Of a stretch of DNA of 64,000 bases, positions 9,168 through 18,292 are shown piece by piece. Every line of letters starts with the position of its first letter. Within the stretch, counting starts at the first letter, position 1. Origin of the DNA: Candidatus Lariskella endosymbiont of Epinotia ramella (GTDB lineage: Bacteria; Pseudomonadota; Alphaproteobacteria; Rickettsiales; Midichloriaceae). The notes under the pieces were generated by a model. That model ran no database searches. It was given only the letters and a program-made list of their open reading frames with translations, and was not told where the DNA came from. Both the position numbers and the translations under genes were made by a program. Location: contig NZ_OZ026472.1 in assembly GCF_964019805.1 (NCBI RefSeq), forward strand, positions 682,001 through 746,000, read 5' to 3'.

Positions 9168-10074
9168 ATTTATATATCTTATTAAAAACGAACTGTTAAA
9201 TATGAACTTAGAGTTTAAAACATTAACGAAAAAATGAACATTTATCAAAGACACATTGTAGTAACTCTAAGAATGATATAGAGACTCAATTGGTATTTTA
9301 GTATCTAGAAGCTACGAATATATAACAAACAATCTCATATTCATCTATATTCTAGTATTACACTTGTAACGAATATTAACTTATTCGCGTTATATGATCA
9401 CAAAGCCAATAGAAAATCTATATCAAGTAATAACCACAAGCTTTAGAAATTAAGTGCGTAAGAGTCTGCTATAGTCTTGTTAACCAAATCATTGTGAAGA
9501 CATTTTTGACCTAATGTTTCATATTACTTCGTTAATTTCTTTGCAAATAATCAGGCGCAGCAATTAACTTGTGCTCTAGAAAATCATGCTATCAAAATCT
9601 TCGTACGTGCACTTATGTTATCAGTATTATAAGCGCCATAACAGCAACATGCTAAATTTTAAAATCGCTTTAGGCTGGAAAGTCCACTCTATATTATTAA
9701 AACTTAAGTGAAATCATAGTACACGTAAAGCAACAATTAAAAGTTAACTCATATTTAATTAACAGTGACGATAAAATCAGAGCTAGCACTTTTGCTATAT
9801 GCTTCCGAAATTCATAGTAAAATTTTCAAATTAGCTGCGATAAAAGTGTGTTAGTGCATTTGATAAATAGTGCAATTTAACGTATTTCTTTGCAAAATTT
9901 GTTAAAGCTCTATATTTCTATACAGCAATATCTTAAAGCATATAGTTGTGATATACTCTCTTAAGAAGAATATATAAAGCATATATCTGTCTTTAAAATA
10001 TCTCCATAATATAGACGAAAAGAATGTAATATGATAATCTTTCTACATGGTAAAATTTTATAAAATGAACGAAC
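9168..10074. other. Long A+T-rich intergenic region
   Basis: Some 900 bases between the divergent virB6 and IHF-like genes. I see no supportable gene, tRNA or copy of the named repeat families. It should hold the promoters of both flanking genes, but none is distinctive enough to place. Confidence 0.5.
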
Positions 10075-10428
10075 TTGAATAAGAAGATATTATTAAAATC
10101 TGCTATAGTGTCAAAGATCGCTGAACAAAATCAGAAGGTTAGTGATGATGCAATCCGAAAGGCAGTTGATGTGTTTTTTGACTCTTTAATTGCAGCGCTA
10201 GTATCTGGTGATAGGGTAGAACTTCGAAAATTTTGTTCGTTATCTGTCAAAGTGAGAGGTGAGAAGGTGGTAAGGAACCCAAGAACTGGGAGTTATATGC
10301 TCTCGGAGCCAAAGGGTTCTGTGCAAGTGCGCCTAAGCAAAGAGGTGAAGGTTGTATTGAACAGAGGCGCAGTTTCAGGCAGTGAAAGTGATATAAAGCA
10401 TGATAGCAGTGCTATATCAAAAAAGTAG
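10075..10428 (+). CDS. IHF/HU family DNA-binding protein
   Basis: Small nucleoid-associated DNA-bending protein. The fold is evident from IVSKIAEQN, the helix VDVFFDSLIAALVSGDRVEL, and the arm RNPRTGSYM (canonical HU/IHF arm RNPxTGxxI). The acidic/serine C-terminal tail (SGSESDIKHDSSAISKK) is longer than usual. The start is a TTG at 10075; the ATG at 10065 is out of frame and ends after five codons. It resembles the IHF-beta side more than HU, but subunit identity is not certain. A 58-codon frame and yidD follow on the same strand. Confidence 0.85.
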   Translation: MNKKILLKSAIVSKIAEQNQKVSDDAIRKAVDVFFDSLIAALVSGDRVELRKFCSLSVKVRGEKVVRNPRTGSYMLSEPKGSVQVRLSKEVKVVLNRGAVSGSESDIKHDSSAISKK

Positions 10429-10576
10429 CAGCAAAATTAATAAAAGAGAAATAAGAGATTATATTTCGTACTTGCGCGAGAGGCAAGTGAGCTGCTCATC
10501 AGCGTTAATCATTTGTATGGTATATCATGCTCTGATAAATGAGGAGTTGTTGTATATTGATTTGAGTGGTTTATAA
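10400..10576 (+). CDS. Small hypothetical protein (58 aa)
   Basis: ATG at 10400 lies inside the end of the IHF-like gene (29-base overlap in another frame), and the frame runs to TAA at 10574, 15 bases before yidD. The sequence SSKINKREIRDYISYLRERQ is charged and helix-like, and the placement suggests translational coupling. It is not a family I recognise; it may be the remnant of a longer gene or a chance frame. Confidence 0.3.
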   Translation: MIAVLYQKSSSKINKREIRDYISYLRERQVSCSSALIICMVYHALINEELLYIDLSGL

Positions 10577-10591
10577 AATATCAGGACAAGC

Positions 10592-10798
10592 ATGAAAATA
10601 GCATTTTTGATGATCATAAATATCTATAGGATACTGATTTCACCAGTATTACCAAAGGCTTGTAGATTCTATCCCAGTTGTTCAGAATATGCAGTATCTG
10701 CTTTAAAAAAATATAATTTATCAAAAGCAATGCATATGATTGCAAGTAGGATAATAAGATGTAGTAGCTTTTCTAAGGGTGGTATTGACTATCCTTAA
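10592..10798 (+). CDS. yidD: Membrane protein insertion efficiency factor YidD
   Basis: Short (68 residues) inner-membrane-associated protein that assists YidC-dependent membrane protein insertion. The conserved core CRFYPSCSEYA and the following helix (ALKKYNLSKAMHMIASRIIR) with a final Cys are diagnostic. In many bacteria it is next to rnpA and yidC; here it stands downstream of the IHF-like gene instead. Intact and of normal length. Confidence 0.88.
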   Translation: MKIAFLMIINIYRILISPVLPKACRFYPSCSEYAVSALKKYNLSKAMHMIASRIIRCSSFSKGGIDYP

Positions 10799-10929
10799 AG
10801 TGTTGCGCAGTTTCTTCTGAATAGCAGAGATTTATTAGATGTATATCTTTAAGATAAAATTATGATTTGTAATCAACTTGTAGTATAATTGTATGCTTAT
10901 TGAATATAACTATAAGTTTAAATTACAAT

Positions 10930-11018
10930 ATGCATACAATGGATATCATCATCGTTATTGCTTATCTCACGTTATGTTTATTGATTGGTTTATATAAGTC
11001 ACAATCAATTAAAACATT
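10930..11018 (+). pseudogene. Sodium:solute symporter, N-terminal fragment cut by IS
   Basis: ATG at 10930 (or 10939) opens a frame reading MDIIIVIAYLTLCLLIGLYK, then SQSIKT. This is the first transmembrane helix and following turn of the SSS (PutP-like) family. After about 29 codons it runs into the ISL2-type copy at 11019. The rest of the roughly 450-residue protein is not on the far side of the IS, where dprA is found instead, nor elsewhere in the window. So the gene was lost through a rearrangement and not just interrupted. Confidence 0.5.
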
Positions 11019-11916
11019 AGACCTCTTGCATAACCTATTTAAAGCTCAAAGTTATAGATACCAGCAAGTAAATTAAACCTTAAACCGAATCGTTTTCTTC
11101 TGTTCCTATAACGATCAGCGATAATTTTAAATCGTTTGATCATGCCTATGACGTTTTCATTTAAAACACGTTCACTAGACAATTGACGATTTTTCTTTTT
11201 ATCTTTCCTGCTTAGTGGTCGCTTTTTTGTCTTTTTCTTTGGTAACTCTGAATTATAATGCAACTTATCAATGCCTTGATAACCAGTATCTGTAAGAACT
11301 TTAATCTCAGGGTGGATGTGAACTCCGGATTCTTTAAATAACCTGAAATCATGACGCTTGCCATTAGAAAAATTAGTGCAAATGATTTCTTTTTTCCTTT
11401 TATCCACAATAAGCTGAGTTTTTAGAGTATGTCGCCTCTTTTTTCCCGAATAAAAGTGCTTCTGTTTTTTTTAGGTCGTTCTATCGGTGTTTCAGTAGCA
11501 TCAATTAACACAAGTTCGTATTCAGAATCGCTTTTTAGTAATGCTTTACGTCCAGGTAGTGAAAATCGTTTATCTTTAATTAGAGTATCTTCAATCCAAC
11601 GTATATTACGATAACAGGCACTTTCACTTATTCCATAACTGCGGGAAATATGAAAATATGTCCTGTATTCACGCAAGTACTCAAGCGTCATGAGTAATCG
11701 ATCTTCTAAAGCCAATTTATTGGGTTTTCCACCTTGAGACTTTAAAATAGCTTCAGCTTCTTTTAATATACTTAGTATAACTTCAAACGTTCCTCGTTTA
11801 ATGCCAGTAAGCCTGCGAAACTCTTCTGCGTATTCATCTTTGATGTTTTCAAACTTCATGTTATCCTTGATAAAATCAAGGATTTTAATCAATTTATATG
11901 GTTATGCAAGAGGTCT
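11019..11916 (-). mobile_element. ISL2-type IS (IS5 family), copy 1, complete
   Basis: 898 bp, ends AGACCTCTTGCATAACC and its inverse, bounded by ATT on both sides (ANT duplications are described for the ISL2 group of IS5). Two frames are joined by a -1 frameshift at a run of eight A. All complete copies in the window (11019, 13414, 19841, 54184) look identical at the protein level and nearly so in DNA, so the spread is recent. The flanks are unrelated broken genes: the symporter N-terminus on the left, dprA on the right. Confidence 0.93.
11039..11859 (-). CDS. IS5 family (ISL2 group) transposase, orfA/orfB by -1 frameshift
   Basis: About 270 residues when fused. orfA starts best at ATG 11859, with AAGGA five bases upstream. 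It ends in a slippery CCTAAAAAAAACAG, after which the -1 frame continues as KHFYSGKKRRHTLKTQLIVD into orfB. DDE residues: Asp in VLIDATETP (orfA), Asp in VLTDTGYQG and Glu in SSERVLNENVIG (orfB). The N-terminal helical DNA-binding part includes FHISRSYGISESACYRNIRW. Without frameshifting only an N-terminal DNA-binding protein would be made. Confidence 0.9.
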
Positions 11917-12429
11917 ATTATTTATCCCACAAGAAATTACTCCTATAGTGCCAAATTTTAAGGCTCCAGAATGCGCAGCCGCATCTATTCCTTTTGCAAG
12001 CCCGGAGACGACAACATATCCAGCCGCCCCTAAATCTCTTGAAATCGTCTTAGCAAAATTCAACCCGTTTGAAGAAGCATTTCTAGAACCAACTACTGCA
12101 ATCTTATTACTCAGCAGAAGCTCAAGCCTCCCTCTACATACTAGAACTGGTGGATAATTGCTTATCTCCTTAAGCATTTTTGGATAACTTTTCTCATTTG
12201 CAATCAGCACATGAGCACCAATTTTATCGTAATACTCCATCTCTCTTTCAACTTCGCTATAAGATGGAATATTTATCTTACCTTTAGTACGACCCCTTTT
12301 ATTTAGTTCAGACAAATAATCTATGGCATTCTCAGCAGTTTGAAAAACATTTAAAAGCTCCATGAATGACCTGGGGCCAATTCTTGTCGCCCCAGACAAA
12401 CGCAACCACTGAATTTTCGTAGAATTCAC
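11917..12429 (-). pseudogene. dprA: DprA (DNA processing protein), truncated by IS
   Basis: Encodes the first about 171 residues of DprA/Smf, the cytosolic protein that loads RecA on incoming single-stranded DNA. The N-terminal helical domain (WLRLSGATRIGPRSFMELLN) and the start of the Rossmann-like core are clear: NKIAVVGSRNASSNGLNFAK, LGAAGYVVVSGLAKGIDAAA, HSGAL, GTIGVISCGIN. It stops at the IS end, where the family would continue into the second half of the Rossmann fold. The remaining 180-200 residues are not found in the window, so it is almost surely non-functional. It lies 87 bp downstream of the EamA gene on the same strand. Confidence 0.85.
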
Positions 12430-12516
12430 AATAATTTCCCTGAAGCAATAACTTGGCTACATATAATAACATAAAAATAAATAAACGCCATAGTTTAGCA
12501 TCATACAAATATAAAA

Positions 12517-13401
12517 TCAACCTTCCTTTACCTTTTTCATAAGTTTATTATGTAAATATAGCAAATATGAGCTGCTAACTACTATAATAGCAGCACCAAC
12601 AAATGTACGCTGACTTAGCACTTCTCCAAATATTATATAAGCTAAAATTGAGTTAAAAATCAGCCTACTAAAATCCAAAGGTATTATGGTACTAAGCTGT
12701 GAAAATTTATATGCAAAAGCAGCACAAAGCTTCGCAAATATCATACAAATACTCATAGAAATTACGCATAGAACTTGGAACAGATCTAATTTAGCAAAAT
12801 ATGCAACAGCTATCGGAGCAGATAAAAAACACGTTGCAGCAGATGTAAAAAAAACTATTGATACTGGATGAACATGAGATATCACAAATTTCTTCAAGAT
12901 AATCGCACAGCTAGCCCAGAGTGCAGCAGCAATAAGCTCAAGGAAACTGTAATAATTCATCATTTTTATATCTGGAGTGTTAATATAGATCGCAGCCAAA
13001 AATCCAATCAATAGTAATGCCCACTGTTTAATATCTGCCTTCTCTGCCAGAAAGATTATAGAAAATAGCATTATAAACAGTGGAGTTGTAAAACTGATCG
13101 CTACACACTCTGTGATATTCATATGCTGCATTGCTATAAACCAAAAACAGTCTCCAACGAAACCAAGCCCAACCCTCACTAAATTTGGCAATATCACACT
13201 TTTACCAATCAGAAATTTCATATCCACCCTATGATTTGCAAGCACAAAAGGGAGTAATATTAATACTGCAAAAAAACTTCTGCAAAATACCAAAAACAAC
13301 GGATCTACAGAATATCCCATGTATTTTATCAAAGAATTTAAAAACGCATAGAGTATACATGATGCGATCATTAAGACGAATCCTCTATTTACGTGTGACA
13401 T
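12517..13401 (-). CDS. EamA (DMT superfamily) transporter
   Basis: 294 residues with ten predicted membrane helices in two EamA halves (about 8-140 and 150-285). Examples are FVLMIASCILYAFLNSLIKY and the second-half PLDFSRLIFNSILAYIIFGE. Rickettsiales use related permeases for metabolites such as S-adenosylmethionine; the substrate here is not determinable. The ISL2-type copy 2 ends only 12 bp upstream of the ATG, so the native promoter is gone and expression may depend on the IS. Confidence 0.82.
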   Translation of the reverse strand: MSHVNRGFVLMIASCILYAFLNSLIKYMGYSVDPLFLVFCRSFFAVLILLPFVLANHRVDMKFLIGKSVILPNLVRVGLGFVGDCFWFIAMQHMNITECVAISFTTPLFIMLFSIIFLAEKADIKQWALLLIGFLAAIYINTPDIKMMNYYSFLELIAAALWASCAIILKKFVISHVHPVSIVFFTSAATCFLSAPIAVAYFAKLDLFQVLCVISMSICMIFAKLCAAFAYKFSQLSTIIPLDFSRLIFNSILAYIIFGEVLSQRTFVGAAIIVVSSSYLLYLHNKLMKKVKEG

Positions 13402-13413
13402 CTGAAATATAAT

Positions 13414-14311
13414 AGACCTCTTGCATAACCATATAAATTGATTAAAATCCTTGATTTTATCAAGGATAACATGAAGTTTGAAAACATCAAAGATGAATAC
13501 GCAGAAGAGTTTCGCAGGCTTACTGGCATTAAACGAGGAACGTTTGAAGTTATACTAAGTATATTAAAAGAAGCTGAAGCTATTTTAAAGTCTCAAGGTG
13601 GAAAACCCAATAAATTGGCTTTAGAAGATCGATTACTCATGACGCTTGAGTACTTGCGTGAATACAGGACATATTTTCATATTTCCCGCAGTTATGGAAT
13701 AAGTGAAAGTGCCTGTTATCGTAATATACGTTGGATTGAAGATACTCTAATTAAAGATAAACGATTTTCACTACCTGGACGTAAAGCATTACTAAAAAGC
13801 GATTCTGAATACGAACTTGTGTTAATTGATGCTACTGAAACACCGATAGAACGACCTAAAAAAAACAGAAGCACTTTTATTCGGGAAAAAAGAGGCGACA
13901 TACTCTAAAAACTCAGCTTATTGTGGATAAAAGGAAAAAAGAAATCATTTGCACTAATTTTTCTAATGGCAAGCGTCATGATTTCAGGTTATTTAAAGAA
14001 TCCGGAGTTCACATCCACCCTGAGATTAAAGTTCTTACAGATACTGGTTATCAAGGCATTGATAAGTTGCATTATAATTCAGAGTTACCAAAGAAAAAGA
14101 CAAAAAAGCGACCACTAAGCAGGAAAGATAAAAAGAAAAATCGTCAATTGTCTAGTGAACGTGTTTTAAATGAAAACGTCATAGGCATGATCAAACGATT
14201 TAAAATTATCGCTGATCGTTATAGGAACAGAAGAAAACGATTCGGTTTAAGGTTTAATTTACTTGCTGGTATCTATAACTTTGAGCTTTAAATAGGTTAT
14301 GCAAGAGGTCT
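13414..14311 (+). mobile_element. ISL2-type IS, copy 2, complete
   Basis: Same 898-bp element as copy 1, in the opposite orientation 1.5 kb away, so the EamA-dprA segment lies between inverted copies and could be flipped. The flanking triplets differ (AAT left, ATT right), so the two flanks do not come from one insertion event. Confidence 0.92.
13471..14291 (+). CDS. IS5 family (ISL2 group) transposase
   Basis: Identical in translation to the copy at 11039-11859. ATG 13471 follows AAGGATAAC; the slippery run of eight A is at 13858-13865. Intact and probably functional. Confidence 0.9.
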
Positions 14312-14437
14312 ATTATCGATACTCAATTTTGGCATATCACTAAATTGATTAATTTATTTTGAATATAATGACGCTAACCCGCTGAAAATTCTGAATTAAA
14401 AATATATAAATAAATTTTTAAGATGAATCAAACAAAT

Positions 14438-16705
14438 CTAAAATGGAGCATTAATACTTAAACTGAAGCTAGTGGACGGCTCTATATCACCTAGCTTTAC
14501 GTAATTTCTTTTAATACCGAATATGACTTCTATACATTCATCTTTATATTTCAGTCCTACACCATTTTCTATTAAACTGCCATCATCCGAAGCATCGCCA
14601 CCTAACTTACTACGCTCAAAAACATTGAACCACCATGGCGCATAGATATTATACCAAAGATCCACATGAATTTCTCTTGGATATATTATATCATCGCGTC
14701 TTTCATCATTTGTAATATATGCACAGTTCAACATCCACTTCTCATAACTTAAAGAAATGTCCACTTCATTTCGAATCATATTAAGATCTCTTATACCAAG
14801 CCATGTACGATTACTTATTGTTGCGTTGTCAGTTAATTGCAAATTCACTTTTGATATATAACTTCTGCTAGTATCAAGAATCTCAGTTTTTTTACTAATG
14901 TTATAACTACCACCAAGTAAAAAATATACCTGCGAAAAAGTTTCTCCCATTACATTGCCACGCACACCAAAATTAATTCTGTTACCTAATTCGACTTGCT
15001 CCAAATCATAATAGTGATTGCTTGAAAATATGTTATCACTATTTATCTCAAGTATAGGTCTTCGATTAGGTCTTCGATCAGGATCTGGAGCATACTGATT
15101 ATCGCTATACGGAGACAATATTATTTGCCCAGCAGGCTCAAACATGAAATCGATATCATGAAGAGAATACCAAAATTCTCTACGCAATTCAAACAAGGCC
15201 TCTGCAGAAACATTCAACTTATTTTTAGAATTCTTCTGTGACACATTATAAAAATCGCCTCGCAAGGCAAGAGATGACCTAAAAAAATAGTCTCCAAGCT
15301 TCTTTTTAAAATCTAAAGAACTATGTGTGCCGAGTTTTTGATAGCTGCAGTCAGGATCATCAAGCAGATTCACTAAATTACCTGCAAAATTCATGCTAAT
15401 ATTTTCTGAAATGCGAAAGTTACGTCCAACCATCAAAAATGGATTCACATAACTATAATTATGCTTTCCAGGCCTTAGATCCTCAAATAATAACCCTCGA
15501 GACGAAAAATAAGCATCATCAGATAGCCAATGCCAATAAAGATCGTTTACTAAGATATCACTCTTTTTGATATCATATCTTTTTAAATAAGTCTTTTTTT
15601 CATCGAAAAGCATATTAATTTCGAATCCATGTATATAATCTGATAACGATTTCTTATATGTAAACTCTCCAAGACTCTCTATATGCCCTCTATATGACTG
15701 AGATCTTGCACTATCAATTCCACCTTCTTGATCATCATACTTCATTATACTGCCCTTAATACTATAAGATCCAGTATCCATAAGATGACGCATCTCTGCT
15801 TGGAACAACATGTTATCCTTTGTCGCACTAGTAACGCTAAGCGTAGCATCCATATTTGGAGCTATGTTAAAATAATAAGGAATTGATACTCTAAAGCCAA
15901 AAATCTGAGAAAAAGAAACACTTGGAATCAAAAAACCGCTTTTTCTACTGATACCTGGAGAAGGCATACTAAGATATGGGACATAAAAAATTGGAACACC
16001 TAAAAATTCGACATAAGCGTTTACATAGCGAATTGTTCCAGATTCTAAATTCATAACGGCACTCTTTCCTTTGATCTGCCAAAGAGGAGTATCTTTAACA
16101 AAATTACTGCTACATATTTTACAAGGAGTAAAGGCAAAATTCTGCATTTTATATGCAGAATTCCCTTCTATTTCCATCTTTTTGGCAGTGATAAAAAAAT
16201 CATTTTGTTTGCTATGAATTCTTGCTTTAATTTGCAAAATACAAGATGTATTATTTTTATTTAATTCAATAAAATCAGCAGAAAATTCATTGCCTTCTTC
16301 ATCTTTAATAATCAGCCCACCGTATGCTTGTATCAGTTTCTGCTTTTTATAATATAACACCTTATTTGCTGTGATGTTGAATTTTCCGGCTCTTATCTTG
16401 ATATTACCCTCTGCTTCAACTACGCCGTTTGCAACATCATATACCACACTATCAGCATCCAGCGTATAATCATTAAATGCACCACCTATTAATGACGTTA
16501 AATCTCCAAAGGACGATTGTTCAGCAAAGCAGACGTTACTAAGAATGATAGTAAGAATTGCTAATAACAAAATACGATAAGCAATGCTCAGTAAATTACT
16601 GAATAAAACATAAGACGCTGAAATTCTTAAGAATAACACTTTCACAATATTAATTTTTCGAGGAAAATTTAGTATAGTATATAAGACAGCAAGGTTGTAT
16701 TGCAT
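14438..16705 (-). CDS. lptD: LPS-assembly protein LptD
   Basis: Outer-membrane beta-barrel that inserts LPS in the outer leaflet with LptE. N-terminal signal sequence (LLLAILTIILSNVCFA), then an LptA-like (OstA) periplasmic domain (DADSVVYDVANGVVEAEGNI, KVLYYKKQKLIQAYGG). Then the LptD core with the conserved FTPCKICSSN cysteine pair and VEFLGVPIFYVPYLSMPSPG. The barrel ends in Phe, as expected for BAM substrates. 755 residues is a normal length. The first 35 residues before the hydrophobic stretch are unusual and a later start is possible. It begins 17 bp after the glyS stop. Confidence 0.9.
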   Translation of the reverse strand: MQYNLAVLYTILNFPRKINIVKVLFLRISASYVLFSNLLSIAYRILLLAILTIILSNVCFAEQSSFGDLTSLIGGAFNDYTLDADSVVYDVANGVVEAEGNIKIRAGKFNITANKVLYYKKQKLIQAYGGLIIKDEEGNEFSADFIELNKNNTSCILQIKARIHSKQNDFFITAKKMEIEGNSAYKMQNFAFTPCKICSSNFVKDTPLWQIKGKSAVMNLESGTIRYVNAYVEFLGVPIFYVPYLSMPSPGISRKSGFLIPSVSFSQIFGFRVSIPYYFNIAPNMDATLSVTSATKDNMLFQAEMRHLMDTGSYSIKGSIMKYDDQEGGIDSARSQSYRGHIESLGEFTYKKSLSDYIHGFEINMLFDEKKTYLKRYDIKKSDILVNDLYWHWLSDDAYFSSRGLLFEDLRPGKHNYSYVNPFLMVGRNFRISENISMNFAGNLVNLLDDPDCSYQKLGTHSSLDFKKKLGDYFFRSSLALRGDFYNVSQKNSKNKLNVSAEALFELRREFWYSLHDIDFMFEPAGQIILSPYSDNQYAPDPDRRPNRRPILEINSDNIFSSNHYYDLEQVELGNRINFGVRGNVMGETFSQVYFLLGGSYNISKKTEILDTSRSYISKVNLQLTDNATISNRTWLGIRDLNMIRNEVDISLSYEKWMLNCAYITNDERRDDIIYPREIHVDLWYNIYAPWWFNVFERSKLGGDASDDGSLIENGVGLKYKDECIEVIFGIKRNYVKLGDIEPSTSFSLSINAPF

Positions 16706-16722
16706 TTATCAAATGAATTGTA

Positions 16723-18240
16723 TCAACCCTTACTTCTAATGAAATTAATTACGTCATCTCTAATATCTAAACTATCAAAAACAATAGTGATAGAACGCTC
16801 ACTCATAATCCTGTTAATCCCAATTGCAGCTCTTCTGAGCGCATATGGATCTTTGGAGCCAGTTGGCTTTATGTGATGCTCAAACATTTGATTTAGAGTA
16901 TCTATTTTATCTGCAATAGCTATTATACTACCAAGAACACTCTCAGGAACAAGATCACTTGGACCTTGAGGCTTATAATGCTCTTTTATTGCAATTGCGA
17001 CTTCCATATCTTCACCATTGTCAATTGCATAATAATATCCCATTACACCTTGAAGTTCCGGAAATTCCTTCACCATTTCTGTTAGTAAATCAGTTTTCGC
17101 TAGCATCATAGCTCTTTTAATTTTAGTGCTATCTGCATACTTCAACTGCTCGCCTATCTTCAGCGCGATCTTTACAGCACTCTCCATTTTCATGTACATA
17201 CTACCTATCTGAAGATTGAAGCTAAGTGCTTTTAAACCTTCAATTCTATCAACAAGATTAACTTTCGAATCCTCACTATAAAAGAACTCAGCATCCGAAA
17301 GCCTAGCAGCAAGTACCCTCTCATTACCAAGCACAACAGTACTATCATCTTTAAACTTTGTATTTGAAACGATACCAAAGAATGGAGCAAGACTACCATC
17401 TTTGTTACTAAACATGAAATATCTTTGATTAATCCTAAGCGAAGTAATCAATACTTCTTTAGGTAAAGACATGAATTTTTTCTCTATCTTTCCAAGCAAA
17501 ACAACGGGGTACTCGACAAGACCTACAACTTCTTCCATTAAATTGTCATCTTTAATAAGTTCGATATCATGATCTCTTGCAATTCTAAGCAGCCCTTCTT
17601 CTATGATATTTCGTCTATTTGATGGTTGTAGCGTAACAAAAGCAGCACTAAGTCTATTCTCATACTCTTTATATGAATTAGCTTCTATAAGTAAATCTGC
17701 CATGAATCTATGCCCCCTTGTAGTATTGCCAGCTGATATATGACCATATCTTATAGGTAACACCTCATTATTCAGAACACAAAGTATAGAATGTAGCGGC
17801 CTCACCCATCTGACGCTATGCTCCCCCCATCGCATTGATTTAGGCCATACTAGTTTATGCAAATTTGCTTCTATAATGTATTTTAATATGTCACCTGCAT
17901 CTTCAATCGATTCTTCTTCCACAAAGTAAAAGAATTCATCATCTGTCTTAAGACTTTTTCTTGATGAAACTCCATGCTTTATCATAAAACCTTCAATGGC
18001 AGAAGCAGCAGCGCTCACTCTAGGCCCTCTCACTTCTTTACTACTACGCTTTATTTTAGACGGAATACCGTCTATATAGAATCCTATTCGCCTAGGCGTT
18101 GCAAAATGCTGTCCGCAAAGCTTCTCTGAAGTTATAGCAGATATATCTGATAGAATAGATTTAAACAAAGAAGCAGCAATAGGTACTTGCATCAAGGCAG
18201 GAATCTCTTCAGAAAATAACTCCAGTAGTAATTGACTCAT
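16723..18240 (-). CDS. glyS: Glycyl-tRNA synthetase beta subunit, C-terminally short
   Basis: Beta subunit of the alpha2beta2 glycyl-tRNA synthetase, which recognises tRNA-Gly. It begins correctly (MSQLLLELFSEEIPALMQ) and shows the family blocks FATPRRIGFYIDGIP, MRWGEHSVRWVRPLHSILCV and the HD-like part KTDLLTEMVKEFPELQGVMG. It also has TGSKDPYALRRAAIGINRIM, then stops after DVINFIRSKG. Family members have about 660-700 residues; this one has 505 and lacks the C-terminal helical, DALR-like anticodon-binding region. No continuation is visible in other frames before lptD, 17 bp on. glyQ is not adjacent. Either a real reduction or a 3' deletion. Confidence 0.88.
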   Translation of the reverse strand: MSQLLLELFSEEIPALMQVPIAASLFKSILSDISAITSEKLCGQHFATPRRIGFYIDGIPSKIKRSSKEVRGPRVSAAASAIEGFMIKHGVSSRKSLKTDDEFFYFVEEESIEDAGDILKYIIEANLHKLVWPKSMRWGEHSVRWVRPLHSILCVLNNEVLPIRYGHISAGNTTRGHRFMADLLIEANSYKEYENRLSAAFVTLQPSNRRNIIEEGLLRIARDHDIELIKDDNLMEEVVGLVEYPVVLLGKIEKKFMSLPKEVLITSLRINQRYFMFSNKDGSLAPFFGIVSNTKFKDDSTVVLGNERVLAARLSDAEFFYSEDSKVNLVDRIEGLKALSFNLQIGSMYMKMESAVKIALKIGEQLKYADSTKIKRAMMLAKTDLLTEMVKEFPELQGVMGYYYAIDNGEDMEVAIAIKEHYKPQGPSDLVPESVLGSIIAIADKIDTLNQMFEHHIKPTGSKDPYALRRAAIGINRIMSERSITIVFDSLDIRDDVINFIRSKG

Positions 18241-18292
18241 ATAATATTAATTCTTTTAAATTGAATTTGATGTCAGCTCAGCGTTTATCAAA

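Noticed and set aside
11019-14311. Inverted IS copies 1 and 2 as ends of a composite transposon carrying EamA-dprA
   Set aside because: The outer flanks do not share a duplication and dprA is already truncated; simple inverted neighbours explain it.
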